A stretch of DNA of 16,574 bases, from the NCBI GenBank assembly GCA_964523295.1, contig CAZGAH010000093.1:1-16574 (forward strand). Reading direction: 5' to 3'. The DNA comes from CAZGAH01 sp964523295 (GTDB lineage Bacteria; Desulfobacterota; Desulfovibrionia; Desulfovibrionales; Desulfovibrionaceae). The notes under the pieces were generated by a model. That model saw nothing but the letters and a program-made list of their open reading frames with translations. It did not search any database and was not told the origin of the DNA. Positions 6,802 through 13,329 of this stretch are shown piece after piece. Numbering within the stretch: the stretch's first letter is position 1; every line of letters begins with the position of its first letter. A program made the position numbers and the translations under genes.

Positions 6802-8130
6802 GTGGCATCGGTCGACACGACGCCGTCCGATACGTCCTGCCCGCGCCGAGGCAAGCCCTTGAGCACGCCCGATCGTCACGAGCTGTGGGCCTCGCTGGCC
6901 CTGCGAGCGACGCGCGGCATTGGTCCGCGGACATGGAAACGCCTGCTCGAAGCCTATGGCTCGGCCTACGCTGCGTCGCAGGACGCCAAGGCCTGGGTTG
7001 AGCGCGGGCTGACGAGCGAGGCCCAGGCCAAAGCCTTTCGTTCGGAGGCCTGGCGGGAAAGCGCCCGGCCCGAATGGGAGGCCATTCACCGACACAGGCC
7101 CGGGGTGCTGCTCTGGAACGATCCCGCGTACCCGGCCTGCCTGCGTGAAATCTCCGACCCTCCGTTATATCTCTATTATCACGGCGACATTTCCCTGCTT
7201 GCCAACCCGGCCGTGGCTATAGTCGGCACGCGACAGAGCACCGCCTACGGTCGCGAGGCCACCAAAGAAATCGGCGAGGGTTTGTCCCGCGCGGGGATCA
7301 CCATCGTCTCGGGTCTGGCCTACGGCATCGATCGCCAGGCCCATCTGGCCGGGCTCTCCTCCCACGGGAGTTCGATTGCCGTGCTCGGGGCGAGTCTGGA
7401 CGTGGATTATCCCTCGGGCAATCGGGACGTGCGCCAGCGACTGGAGCAGCAGGGACTGGTATTGAGCGAGCTGCCGCCATCGACGCCGCCCGAGCCGCGT
7501 CATTTTCCCGTTCGCAACCGCATCATCAGCGGATTGTCGCTGGCGGTCGTGGTCATCGAGGCTGCGCGACCGAGCGGCAGTATCATCACGGCCAAACTGG
7601 GCCTGGAGCAGGGGCGCGAAGTGTATGCCGTTCCCGGCCCGCGCACTGCGCCGCAATACTCCGGCTGTTTCGACCTCATCAACCAGGGCGCAAAAGTCAT
7701 TTGTTGCGCAGACGATATCTTGCGCGAGCTTGCTCCTGTTCTGGCAACGACGCTGCCCCGCGCCGGCTCGGCGTCCTGTCGGGAGACAGCGACGGCGGAC
7801 CAGGCCGACACGCCCGCGAGCGACGCTGAAACAGCGACAGCCGTAGCGACGCGGCGACCCGGGAAAAGGCCCCACGATCGCCCGGCCCGGCAGAATGCCT
7901 CGGATCGTCCCGCCGCGATTGACGTAGTCCTGAATCTGGCCCCGGACGAGCGCGCCGTTGTGGATTTGTTTTCCTCGGGACAACGGCTGCACATCGATAC
8001 TATCGGCGCCAATCTCGGATGGGAGGCCTCGCGCGCCAGCCAGGTATTGCTCATGCTCGAGCTGCGCGGCGTGGTGCAAAAATGGCCGGGAATGCTTTAC
8101 AGTATTGCCGGCAAAGGGGGAGTATGCTAA
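6802..8130 (+). CDS. dprA: DNA processing protein DprA
   Basis: DprA/Smf protects incoming single-stranded DNA and loads RecA in natural transformation. It is also widely conserved in non-competent bacteria. Order of parts: an N-terminal helical domain with a helix-hairpin-helix-like ATRGIGPRTWKRLLEAYG (about 36-53); a Rossmann-type core with VGTRQSTAYG (141-150), VSGLAYGIDRQAH (169-181), RNRIISGLS (238-246) and SGSIITAKLGLEQGREVYAVPG (258-279); and a C-terminal winged-helix-like domain (about 372-435). A low-complexity Ala/Thr/Arg linker (about 318-370) makes it, at 442 aa, longer than many homologues. The GTG at 6802 has no good ribosome-binding site. A TTG at 6859 with GAGG 7 nt upstream is a serious alternative start (423 aa). 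It begins 22 bp after the cpoB-like gene. Confidence 0.95.
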   Translation: MASVDTTPSDTSCPRRGKPLSTPDRHELWASLALRATRGIGPRTWKRLLEAYGSAYAASQDAKAWVERGLTSEAQAKAFRSEAWRESARPEWEAIHRHRPGVLLWNDPAYPACLREISDPPLYLYYHGDISLLANPAVAIVGTRQSTAYGREATKEIGEGLSRAGITIVSGLAYGIDRQAHLAGLSSHGSSIAVLGASLDVDYPSGNRDVRQRLEQQGLVLSELPPSTPPEPRHFPVRNRIISGLSLAVVVIEAARPSGSIITAKLGLEQGREVYAVPGPRTAPQYSGCFDLINQGAKVICCADDILRELAPVLATTLPRAGSASCRETATADQADTPASDAETATAVATRRPGKRPHDRPARQNASDRPAAIDVVLNLAPDERAVVDLFSSGQRLHIDTIGANLGWEASRASQVLLMLELRGVVQKWPGMLYSIAGKGGVC

Positions 8131-8160
8131 AGACCGTATGAACATCGCGGAGCCGCGTTC

Positions 8161-8526
8161 ATGCAGAAAATTCCATTGAGCAAAGCCTTGCCGGGCATGA
8201 TTCTGGCCAAACCCGTGCTGCGGGACAATGGTCTGGTGCTGATTGCCGAGGGAACCGAGCTGACGGAAACGCTTATCGAAAGATTGGGGCGAATGCAGAT
8301 CGAATCCGTGGTGGTGAAAGGCGATGTGCTGAACCTGGACGGAGCGGCAGGCGGCACGCCGTACGAGCGTGTGATCGATCGTCTGGACCACCTGTTTCGC
8401 AAGCACGCCAAAGATCGTACGATGATGGCGCTCAAAGAGATGTTGCGGCAGTATTTTCTCATCAAGGCCGCGGCCGCTGCTGCGGCGGCTGCGGCGGCTG
8501 CTGCTCCAGAGGGCCCTGAGCAATGA
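8161..8526 (+). CDS. Small protein resembling the N-terminal domain of HD-GYP/HDOD proteins, with poly-Ala tail
   Basis: A 121-aa protein. Its first ~60 residues (LPGMILAKPVLRDNGLVLIAEG, then TELTETLIERLGRMQIESVVV) resemble the small beta-rich module often found at the N-terminus of HD-GYP-type signalling proteins (DUF3391-like). This resemblance is from memory and not a formal match. A helical middle part is followed by 13 consecutive alanines (codons 8467-8505) and PEGPEQ. The start ATG has GGAG 8 nt upstream. The stop overlaps the next gene's start in an ATGA (8523-8526), so translation is probably coupled to the HDOD gene. A role as partner or sensor module for the HDOD protein is likely but inferred. 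Confidence 0.75.
   Translation: MQKIPLSKALPGMILAKPVLRDNGLVLIAEGTELTETLIERLGRMQIESVVVKGDVLNLDGAAGGTPYERVIDRLDHLFRKHAKDRTMMALKEMLRQYFLIKAAAAAAAAAAAAAPEGPEQ
8467..8505 (+). repeat. GCN repeat coding 13 alanines
   Basis: Thirteen consecutive Ala codons use a mixture of GCC, GCG and GCT. The tract is therefore not a pure trinucleotide repeat, and slippage should be limited. It probably forms a flexible or helical tail at the end of the small protein. Confidence 0.9.
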
Positions 8527-9362
8527 GCGAAGACCTCCGTACCGAACGCAAGGGACGTATTCTGGCGGTCAAGGACCTGCCTACGCTGCCCAAGGTGCTG
8601 GAAGACGTCACCCGCCTGGTCGAGGATCCCAATTCCTCGACCGATCAGATTTCCAAGCTCATATCCATGGATCAGGTGCTTTCGGCCAAGATCCTCAAGA
8701 TGGTCAATTCGCCGATTTACGGCTTTCCGGGCCGGATAGGCTCCATCCAGCACGCGCTGGTACTCCTTGGCTTCAATGTCATCCGCGGGGTCATCATCTC
8801 CACGTCCGTTTTTGACGCGATGACCCGATCCATGGTCGGGCTCTGGGAGCACAGCGTCGGCTGCGCCCTGGCCTGTTGCGAGATTGCCCGGGTCGCCGGC
8901 CTCAAGGATCCGGAGGAATTCTCGGTCATCGGCCTGCTGCACGATCTGGGCAAGGTTGTTGCGGCAGTGCAACTGCCGGATATGAAAGCGCAGATAGACC
9001 GTTGCGTGAAGGACGAAGATCTGACCTATCTGGAAGCGGAGAAGGCGGTATTGGGATTCGGTCACGACCGTATCAACGCCTGGCTGGCCGGGCACTGGAA
9101 TCTTCCGCCGAAAATCAAGGAAGGCATGGCCTACCACCACGCCCCGCTTCTGGCCGAGCATTATCCGGTCGTATCCTGCGTCGTGCATCTGGGCGATTTT
9201 CTGGTCCGGCTCATGGAATTTGGATCCGGCGGCGACGACAATGTTCCCGTACTGGATCTTAAAGCTGTCAAATTGCTGAAAATAAAGGAGCGGGACCTGG
9301 AGCGAATACTCGACAGCCTGTGCGACAAGTTCATCGACGTTTCCGACCTCTCCTTTTCCTGA
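8523..9362 (+). CDS. HDOD-domain signalling protein with an apparently intact HD site
   Basis: HDOD proteins are output or scaffold modules found with c-di-GMP and two-component systems. The 279-aa protein is almost entirely one HDOD domain. It opens with DLPTLPKVLEDVTRLVEDPNSS, continues with QISKLISMDQVLSAKILKMVNSPIYG (43-68) and IQHALVLLGFNVIRGV, then the HD-like half. Many HDOD proteins have lost the HD metal ligands. Here EHS (His110), LLHDLGK (His140-Asp141), GHD (His181), YHH (His205-206) and HLGD (Asp225) are all present. Weak phosphohydrolase activity or metal binding is therefore possible. Its ATG overlaps the previous stop, and the GGDEF gene starts 8 nt after its own stop. The three adjacent genes look like one signalling unit. 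Confidence 0.93.
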   Translation: MSEDLRTERKGRILAVKDLPTLPKVLEDVTRLVEDPNSSTDQISKLISMDQVLSAKILKMVNSPIYGFPGRIGSIQHALVLLGFNVIRGVIISTSVFDAMTRSMVGLWEHSVGCALACCEIARVAGLKDPEEFSVIGLLHDLGKVVAAVQLPDMKAQIDRCVKDEDLTYLEAEKAVLGFGHDRINAWLAGHWNLPPKIKEGMAYHHAPLLAEHYPVVSCVVHLGDFLVRLMEFGSGGDDNVPVLDLKAVKLLKIKERDLERILDSLCDKFIDVSDLSFS

Positions 9363-9370
9363 TCAGCGCC

Positions 9371-10348
9371 ATGAACGAGGTCCAGGACCGTATCCTTCCC
9401 TTCAAGCGCAAACTCTCCGGTTTCCTGCTCATGCCCGGACGCGAGGAACAGGCGTTGTTTCTTCGTCTTTGGCCGGCTTCGCTCCTGGAATGGTCTGTTT
9501 TCGATTTTGGCGCCCGGGCTATCGAATTTCTGTTCACAGAGCCCCCCGATTTGCTCATAGTCAACAACCAGATGCCGGACATTCCGGGACTCGAGCTGGT
9601 CAATCTGATGAAAAGCGAAAATGTGTACCGCCAGCTGCCGGTCATTCTCTGCGTGGACCCGGAGGACCTGGCCCAGGGGCTCAACTGGGGCAAGGTCGAA
9701 GCGGATGACTTTCTGCTCAAGCCCTTCACCCAGGACGAAGCCCGCGCACGCATCTCTCTGACCATGAGCCGGGCCTCGCGCTCCATGGATGCCAATCCCT
9801 TGACCCGGCTGCCGGGCAACACGTCCATCATTCAACGACTGCAGGAGATGATCGACAGCCGCCTCGATTTTGCCCTGGCCTACGCGGACCTCGATTATTT
9901 CAAGTCCTTCAACGACCGCTACGGCTTTTCCCGCGGCGACGAGGCGCTGCAAATGACGGCCCGCCTGATTGTCAACACCATCCGCGAGTTCCGCGGAGGC
10001 TTTTCCTTTGTCGGGCATGTCGGCGGCGATGATTACGTCTTCATCCTTCCCCCGGAGGACATCGAGCTGGCCTGCCAGCGGATTATTCAACGATTCGATG
10101 CTATCGTTCCCAATTTCTACGATCCTGAAGACCTCGAACGCGGCGGGATTCACTCCGTGGACCGTCAGGGCATCCCCCGGGACTTCCCCCTGATGGCCAT
10201 TTCCATAGCCGTCGTCGTCAATCAGAATGGCCGGCTCAAGCACTTCGGCGAGGCCTCGGCCATTTCCATGGCCTTGAAAAAAAAGGCGAAAGAAAACCCC
10301 AAGAGCTGTTATGTCATCGACCGCCGCGCCTACGACCCGACTGCCTGA
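9371..10348 (+). CDS. GGDEF-domain protein with degenerate receiver domain
   Basis: This is a probable diguanylate cyclase (2 GTP to c-di-GMP) with 325 residues. Residues ~15-130 have a receiver-like fold, but the phospho-acceptor Asp is replaced by Asn65 (VNNQMPDIPG), and the usual N-terminal acidic pair is replaced by MPGRE. The conserved Lys117 (LLKPF) remains. The GGDEF domain follows: NPLTRLPGN (142-150), YADLDYFKSFNDRYG (171-185) and GGDDY (218-222), a conservative GGDEF variant that can be active. No RxxD inhibitory site is found at the expected position (209-212). The ATG at 9371 is 8 nt after the HDOD stop and has no clear ribosome-binding site, so it probably relies on coupling. An in-frame upstream start at 9320 would overlap the HDOD gene. 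Activity is unproven. Confidence 0.9.
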   Translation: MNEVQDRILPFKRKLSGFLLMPGREEQALFLRLWPASLLEWSVFDFGARAIEFLFTEPPDLLIVNNQMPDIPGLELVNLMKSENVYRQLPVILCVDPEDLAQGLNWGKVEADDFLLKPFTQDEARARISLTMSRASRSMDANPLTRLPGNTSIIQRLQEMIDSRLDFALAYADLDYFKSFNDRYGFSRGDEALQMTARLIVNTIREFRGGFSFVGHVGGDDYVFILPPEDIELACQRIIQRFDAIVPNFYDPEDLERGGIHSVDRQGIPRDFPLMAISIAVVVNQNGRLKHFGEASAISMALKKKAKENPKSCYVIDRRAYDPTA

Positions 10349-11354
10349 GACGGCCCAAACCTTTCTGGAGCATTTGCGCGTAGGAAAAGGATATTCTCCG
10401 GCCACCCTGGCCGCCTATACCCAGGATATCGGCCAGTTCGAAGCCTATCTGCGTCAGCGGGAGGGCAGGAAGGGAGCGGGAAACGTGACCTCGCCGCCAT
10501 CCGTCTCGCCGGCGACCTCCGATTCGACGGCGCATCCCTCGCTTGAACATCCGAATACGCTTGATCGCGACCATATCCGTGGTTTTTTGGCCGAATTGCA
10601 TCGTCGGGGCGAAAAGAAAAGCTCCATGGCGAGGAAGCTCGCCTCATTGCGCTCTTTGTTCAAATTCCTCGCCAGCAAGGGCCTGCTGGAGCACAACCCG
10701 GCTGCCGGCGTGAACAATCCCAAGCAGGACAAACCGCACCCGCGCGTGCTCAATGTCGATCAGGTCTTTGCGCTCATCGAACCCGGCGAGACGAAGGGAG
10801 CGGCTGGTCCGGTCGCAGGCACGGATCCGGCCGATCAGGCCGAAAGCCTGCGCGACCGGGCGCTGGCGGAATTGTTGTATGGGTCGGGCCTGCGTATCAG
10901 CGAGGCGTTGGGACTGGACATCGAGGACATCCCCGCCAACGCCGCGCATATCCGCGTGCTGGGAAAAGGCTCGAAAGAGCGCATAGCCCCGCTCTCCGAT
11001 ACGTCGCGCGCGGCCCTGGCCGACTATCTGGCGCACCGACGCGCGCTCGATCCGTCGGGGCTGGAACGGGCGCTGTTCCTGGGGCGCCGGGGCAAACGCC
11101 TGCAACGCCGCCAGGCCAGCCTGCCGCAATCCATATCGCCGCATGTGCTCCGTCACAGCTTCGCCACGCACCTGCTCGAGGCCGGGGCGGATCTGCGCAG
11201 CGTCCAGGAGCTGCTGGGCCACGAGCGCTTAACCACGACGCAACGCTACACCCATCTCAATCTGGGAAAAATCATCGAGATTTACGACAAGGCGCATCCC
11301 AAAGCCCGGGCAACAGGCAAAAACACCACTCCCCGGGACGAAGACGAGGGGTAG
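10311..11354 (+). CDS. xerC: XerC/XerD-type tyrosine recombinase
   Basis: Xer recombinases resolve chromosome dimers at dif. This 347-aa protein has an N-terminal core-binding domain (FLEHLRVGKGYSPATLAAYTQ and SMARKLASLRSLFKFLASKG) and a full catalytic set: Arg195 (GSGLRISE), Lys219 (VLGKGSKE), His278 and Arg281 (PHVLRHSFATHLL), His304 (LLGH) and nucleophile Tyr313 (TQRYTHL). It is longer than the usual ~300 aa because of inserts at about 50-82 and 158-180. The ATG at 10311 overlaps the GGDEF gene by 38 bp and has AAGAG just upstream. Chromosomal context and lack of phage genes favour a housekeeping Xer protein over an integrase. XerC versus XerD cannot be decided by eye. Confidence 0.9.
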   Translation: MSSTAAPTTRLPETAQTFLEHLRVGKGYSPATLAAYTQDIGQFEAYLRQREGRKGAGNVTSPPSVSPATSDSTAHPSLEHPNTLDRDHIRGFLAELHRRGEKKSSMARKLASLRSLFKFLASKGLLEHNPAAGVNNPKQDKPHPRVLNVDQVFALIEPGETKGAAGPVAGTDPADQAESLRDRALAELLYGSGLRISEALGLDIEDIPANAAHIRVLGKGSKERIAPLSDTSRAALADYLAHRRALDPSGLERALFLGRRGKRLQRRQASLPQSISPHVLRHSFATHLLEAGADLRSVQELLGHERLTTTQRYTHLNLGKIIEIYDKAHPKARATGKNTTPRDEDEG

Positions 11355-11418
11355 TTGCGCGTGGCGTGCTCACGAACCGGGTAGCGACGCTTCAAGGGCA
11401 CTCCCGGCAGGTACAGGC

Positions 11419-11901
11419 TTACTCTTCCTGCACCAGGGGGTCATGTTGCGCCAGGTCATAAAAACCGTGGACCTCGAAAGGTAAAGAATAGTTGGCAAGA
11501 TTCTCCAGGCGAATGAACCCCATGGTCTTGCCTTCGGGTATCTCCGATAACGGCTGCAACCCCAACGGAATGGGGAAATCGAGCGGAGCGGTGGTGATGC
11601 TCGCCAGACGCGTTGCGTACCGCACCTTGAGAAACTCCACCAGGGCGTCACGCTCGTCTGCGGTGAAGGCCTCCAGGAAAACCTTGCGACTCTGCAAGGG
11701 ATCTATCTCAAGCCCGGGCTGGACCGGATCCCCCAGCAGTACGTTCCAGTCATAGCATTCGGCTTCTTCGGGATCGTAGCCCGAACGAAACAGATGCACA
11801 TCGACGTTTTTTCTTCCCTTGAAACTCTTGATGACCATGGTCACGACGTGCACACGGTCGACCACGAGGTCCGTCGTTGGGGGGATGATCGTAATTTCCA
11901 T
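11419..11901 (-). CDS. Conserved-looking protein of unknown function (160 aa)
   Basis: I do not recognise this protein. The ATG at 11899-11901 has a strong GGAGG 6 nt upstream and is preferred over an in-frame start at 11916. The protein is acidic and soluble, with no signal peptide or membrane segment. Features include MEITIIPPTTDLVVDRVHVV, VHLFRSGYDPEEAECYDWN and a C-terminal FEVHGFYDLAQHDPLVQEE. Strand-rich hydrophobic alternation suggests a beta-rich fold. It lies between the xer gene (convergent, 64 bp apart) and the ppaC terminator, so it appears to be its own transcription unit. Frame, ribosome-binding site and length support a real gene; function is open. Confidence 0.75.
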   Translation of the reverse strand: MEITIIPPTTDLVVDRVHVVTMVIKSFKGRKNVDVHLFRSGYDPEEAECYDWNVLLGDPVQPGLEIDPLQSRKVFLEAFTADERDALVEFLKVRYATRLASITTAPLDFPIPLGLQPLSEIPEGKTMGFIRLENLANYSLPFEVHGFYDLAQHDPLVQEE

Positions 11902-12033
11902 GAACAGCCTCCGCAAAGAAACGCTACGAGAACGTCGACATTATAGGCGATTATGCGCGGGCTGTGAAGCCCGTGGCGGGAGAAAAAATACGGTCTGCCC
12001 GCCGGGGCGCCTGGTCTGTCAAGGAAAGAAGAA

Positions 12034-12062
12034 CGCCCGACCCGATCGAGCCGGGTCGGGCG
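12034..12062 (-). terminator. Intrinsic terminator of ppaC
   Basis: A perfect 11-bp GC-rich stem (CGCCCGACCCG at 12034-12044 with CGGGTCGGGCG at 12052-12062) has a 7-nt loop. Read on the minus strand it is followed directly by TTCTTTCCTT. It lies 24 bp beyond the ppaC stop. The T-rich tail is only on the minus strand, so it serves ppaC and not the opposite direction. Confidence 0.85.
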
Positions 12063-12086
12063 TCAGACAGGCAAGAACTGAGCTGG

Positions 12087-13007
12087 CTATTTGCCGAAGG
12101 CCTTTTCGAAGTTGGGGACGACCTGCTTCTTGCGGCTCATGACGCCGTCGAGCCAGACGGTCTTGTCGCCGGCTTTGCCGAAAGCCTTTTCGACAACGGA
12201 GGGGTCATCGGAGATGATAAGCATTTCCGAACCCTCTTTCATGATGTCGGTGAGCAGCAGGAACACGCTGTGGCGGTTGCCCTCGGCCTTAACCTTTTTA
12301 ATCTCTTCGTACAGGCCCTCTTTGTAGGGATCGAGGATGGAAAGATCGACGACTTCGAGCTGGCCGATACCGACCTTCTTGCCGCCCATGTCGAAGTCCT
12401 TGTAATCGCGGAACACGAGGTCACGCATGGGGGTTCCGGCAACAGCGGACTTGACCTTGAACATCTCCATGCCGATGGTCATGGTGTCGGTTACGCCGGC
12501 GATTTTGGCCAGCAGCTCGACAGCGTCCTTGTCCTGCTGGGTGCAGGTGGGCGACTTGAACATGACGGTGTCGCTGAGGATGGCGCACATCATGGCGCCG
12601 GCGATGCTCTTGGGGATTTCGATGTTGAAAAACTTGTACATGCCGGTGATGACGGTGGCGGTGCAGCCCACGGGCCAGACCCACATCTCCAGAGGATTGG
12701 AGGTGGTCACGTCGCCCAGCTTGTGATGGTCGACGGCGCCGAGGATTTCAGCCTGCTTGATGTCCTCGGGGCTCTGAGCCAGATCGGTGTGGTCGACGAG
12801 AATGACCTTCTGTCCGGCGATGGAGCTGACGACTTCGGGAGCGGAAAGGCCGAACTTCTGGAGCACGAACGAGGTCTCGGGGTTCACGGCGCCCAACGCG
12901 ACCGGTTTGGCCTCGATGCCGCGTTTGGTCATCAGATCGGCAACGGCGATAGCGGAAACGATGGTGTCGGTATCAGGGTTTTTGTGACCGTAAACTAAAA
13001 CCGCCAT
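12087..13007 (-). CDS. ppaC: Manganese-dependent (family II) inorganic pyrophosphatase
   Basis: PpaC hydrolyses pyrophosphate to phosphate. In sulfate reducers this pulls ATP sulfurylase forward. The 306-aa protein is full length. The N-terminal DHH domain carries the metal ligands: GHKNPDTD (His8, Asp12, Asp14), VDHTD (Asp72), DHHK (His94-His95) and SDTVMF (Asp146). The C-terminal DHHA2 domain ends with SRKKQVVP, the substrate-binding SRKKQ motif. No CBS insert is present, so it is the plain, nucleotide-insensitive type. The start at 13007 has GAGGAGG 7 nt upstream; the frame extends upstream to 13322 but that part looks like leader. Codon use is strongly biased to C- and G-ending codons, which suggests high expression. 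It has a strong intrinsic terminator and a long structured leader. Confidence 0.97.
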   Translation of the reverse strand: MAVLVYGHKNPDTDTIVSAIAVADLMTKRGIEAKPVALGAVNPETSFVLQKFGLSAPEVVSSIAGQKVILVDHTDLAQSPEDIKQAEILGAVDHHKLGDVTTSNPLEMWVWPVGCTATVITGMYKFFNIEIPKSIAGAMMCAILSDTVMFKSPTCTQQDKDAVELLAKIAGVTDTMTIGMEMFKVKSAVAGTPMRDLVFRDYKDFDMGGKKVGIGQLEVVDLSILDPYKEGLYEEIKKVKAEGNRHSVFLLLTDIMKEGSEMLIISDDPSVVEKAFGKAGDKTVWLDGVMSRKKQVVPNFEKAFGK

Positions 13008-13094
13008 GGTGTAGCCTCCTCGAATGGGTTGTGTTTTCGGGTTATGGTCTGCGTAAATCGCAGGGTTTCCTGGCTCTGCTGCACATGAGGCTGT

Positions 13095-13120
13095 CAGAAA
13101 GGCCCCAGCCCCGCTTTCTG
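13095..13120. repeat. Inverted repeat in the ppaC leader
   Basis: CAGAAAG (13095-13101) and CTTTCTG (13114-13120) are perfect 7-bp arms with a 12-nt GC-rich loop. On the plus strand a T-run (13129-13136) follows after 8 nt, but no plus-strand gene ends here. A leader hairpin in the ppaC mRNA is more likely than a terminator. Confidence 0.5.
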
Positions 13121-13159
13121 TCGCTCTGTTTTTTTTATGTTGGCCCGAAAAAAAGACCG

Positions 13160-13197
13160 AAAAAATCCCGCGTGGGGATATAAGCCCTTGATTCCCC
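13160..13197 (-). promoter_or_regulatory. Candidate attenuator: mutually exclusive stems before ppaC
   Basis: On the minus strand, GGGGA (13197-13193) can pair with TCCCC (13178-13174) around a 14-nt loop. Alternatively, ATCCC (13179-13175) pairs with GGGAT (13069+100 to 13165, i.e. 13169-13165) around a 5-nt loop and is followed at once by five T (13164-13160) and soon by another seven. The CCC arm is shared, so the two stems exclude each other. This is the geometry of an antiterminator and terminator. Both stems are only 5 bp, so chance is a real possibility. It could instead be a weak terminator for the upstream permease gene. Confidence 0.35.
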
Positions 13198-13227
13198 TCG
13201 CTGAGGACAGATGATCCGGCCAAAGTC

Positions 13228-13271
13228 AAAATAATCATCACGACAAGAAAGTTTGTGCCAAATAGCACAAA
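13228..13271 (-). promoter_or_regulatory. CRP/FNR-like palindrome with possible ppaC promoter
   Basis: TTTGTGC-N6-GCACAAA (13252-13271) is a perfect palindrome with 7-bp arms. Its TGTGC-N6-GCACA core has the spacing of CRP-family sites (TGTGA-N6-TCACA). On the minus strand a TATTTT box at 13233-13228 would place the start near 13221 and the palindrome centre about 41 nt upstream, the class II activator position. Alternatively TTGGCA (13287-13282) and TATTTG (13264-13259) with a 17-bp spacer form a promoter whose -10 lies inside the palindrome, which would suit a repressor. The regulator is not identified. Confidence 0.45.
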
Positions 13272-13329
13272 GTCTGGCGTTTGCCAAGTGTTTTTCGGGG
13301 CCGCGGAAAAAATTATGCGCATGGTGGGG

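Larger units (their letters stand above)
13008..13329. other. ppaC leader / intergenic region (322 bp)
   Basis: No gene is supported here. It holds a CRP/FNR-like palindrome (13252-13271), a possible promoter (-10 TATTTT on the minus strand, 13228-13233), competing stems with a T-run (13160-13197), an IR with 7-bp arms (13095-13120), a small hairpin (CTGCG-N5-CGCAG at 13049-13063), and A/T homopolymers (8 T at 13129-13136, 7 A at 13148-13154). A known riboswitch class was not recognised. In particular I do not see the fluoride (crcB) consensus. Confidence 0.75.

Noticed and set aside
7165..8523. Minus-strand open frame (452 aa) opposite dprA and the small gene
   Set aside because: It is antisense to dprA motifs, and no coding signal of its own was found.
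9161..10405. Minus-strand open frame (414 aa) opposite the GGDEF gene
   Set aside because: It is antisense to a clear GGDEF domain, with no independent support.
11355..11418. Shared terminator between the xer gene and the convergent unknown gene
   Set aside because: Only weak 4-5 bp pairings exist, such as CCGGG with CCCGG over a long loop, and no T-run follows.
11964..12998. Long plus-strand open frame (344 aa) opposite ppaC
   Set aside because: It is exactly antisense to a well-identified pyrophosphatase, has repetitive low-information sequence, and crosses the ppaC terminator. It is a by-product of GC-rich codon bias.
13008..13220. Fluoride riboswitch before ppaC
   Set aside because: This riboswitch is sometimes linked to pyrophosphatase genes, but its conserved GGNGAUGG-type core was not found in the leader.
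13008..13322. N-terminal extension of ppaC to 13322
   Set aside because: PpaC proteins start at the MAVLVYGHKNPDTD position, which has a strong ribosome-binding site. The extension covers the palindrome and A/T runs and reads like non-coding sequence.
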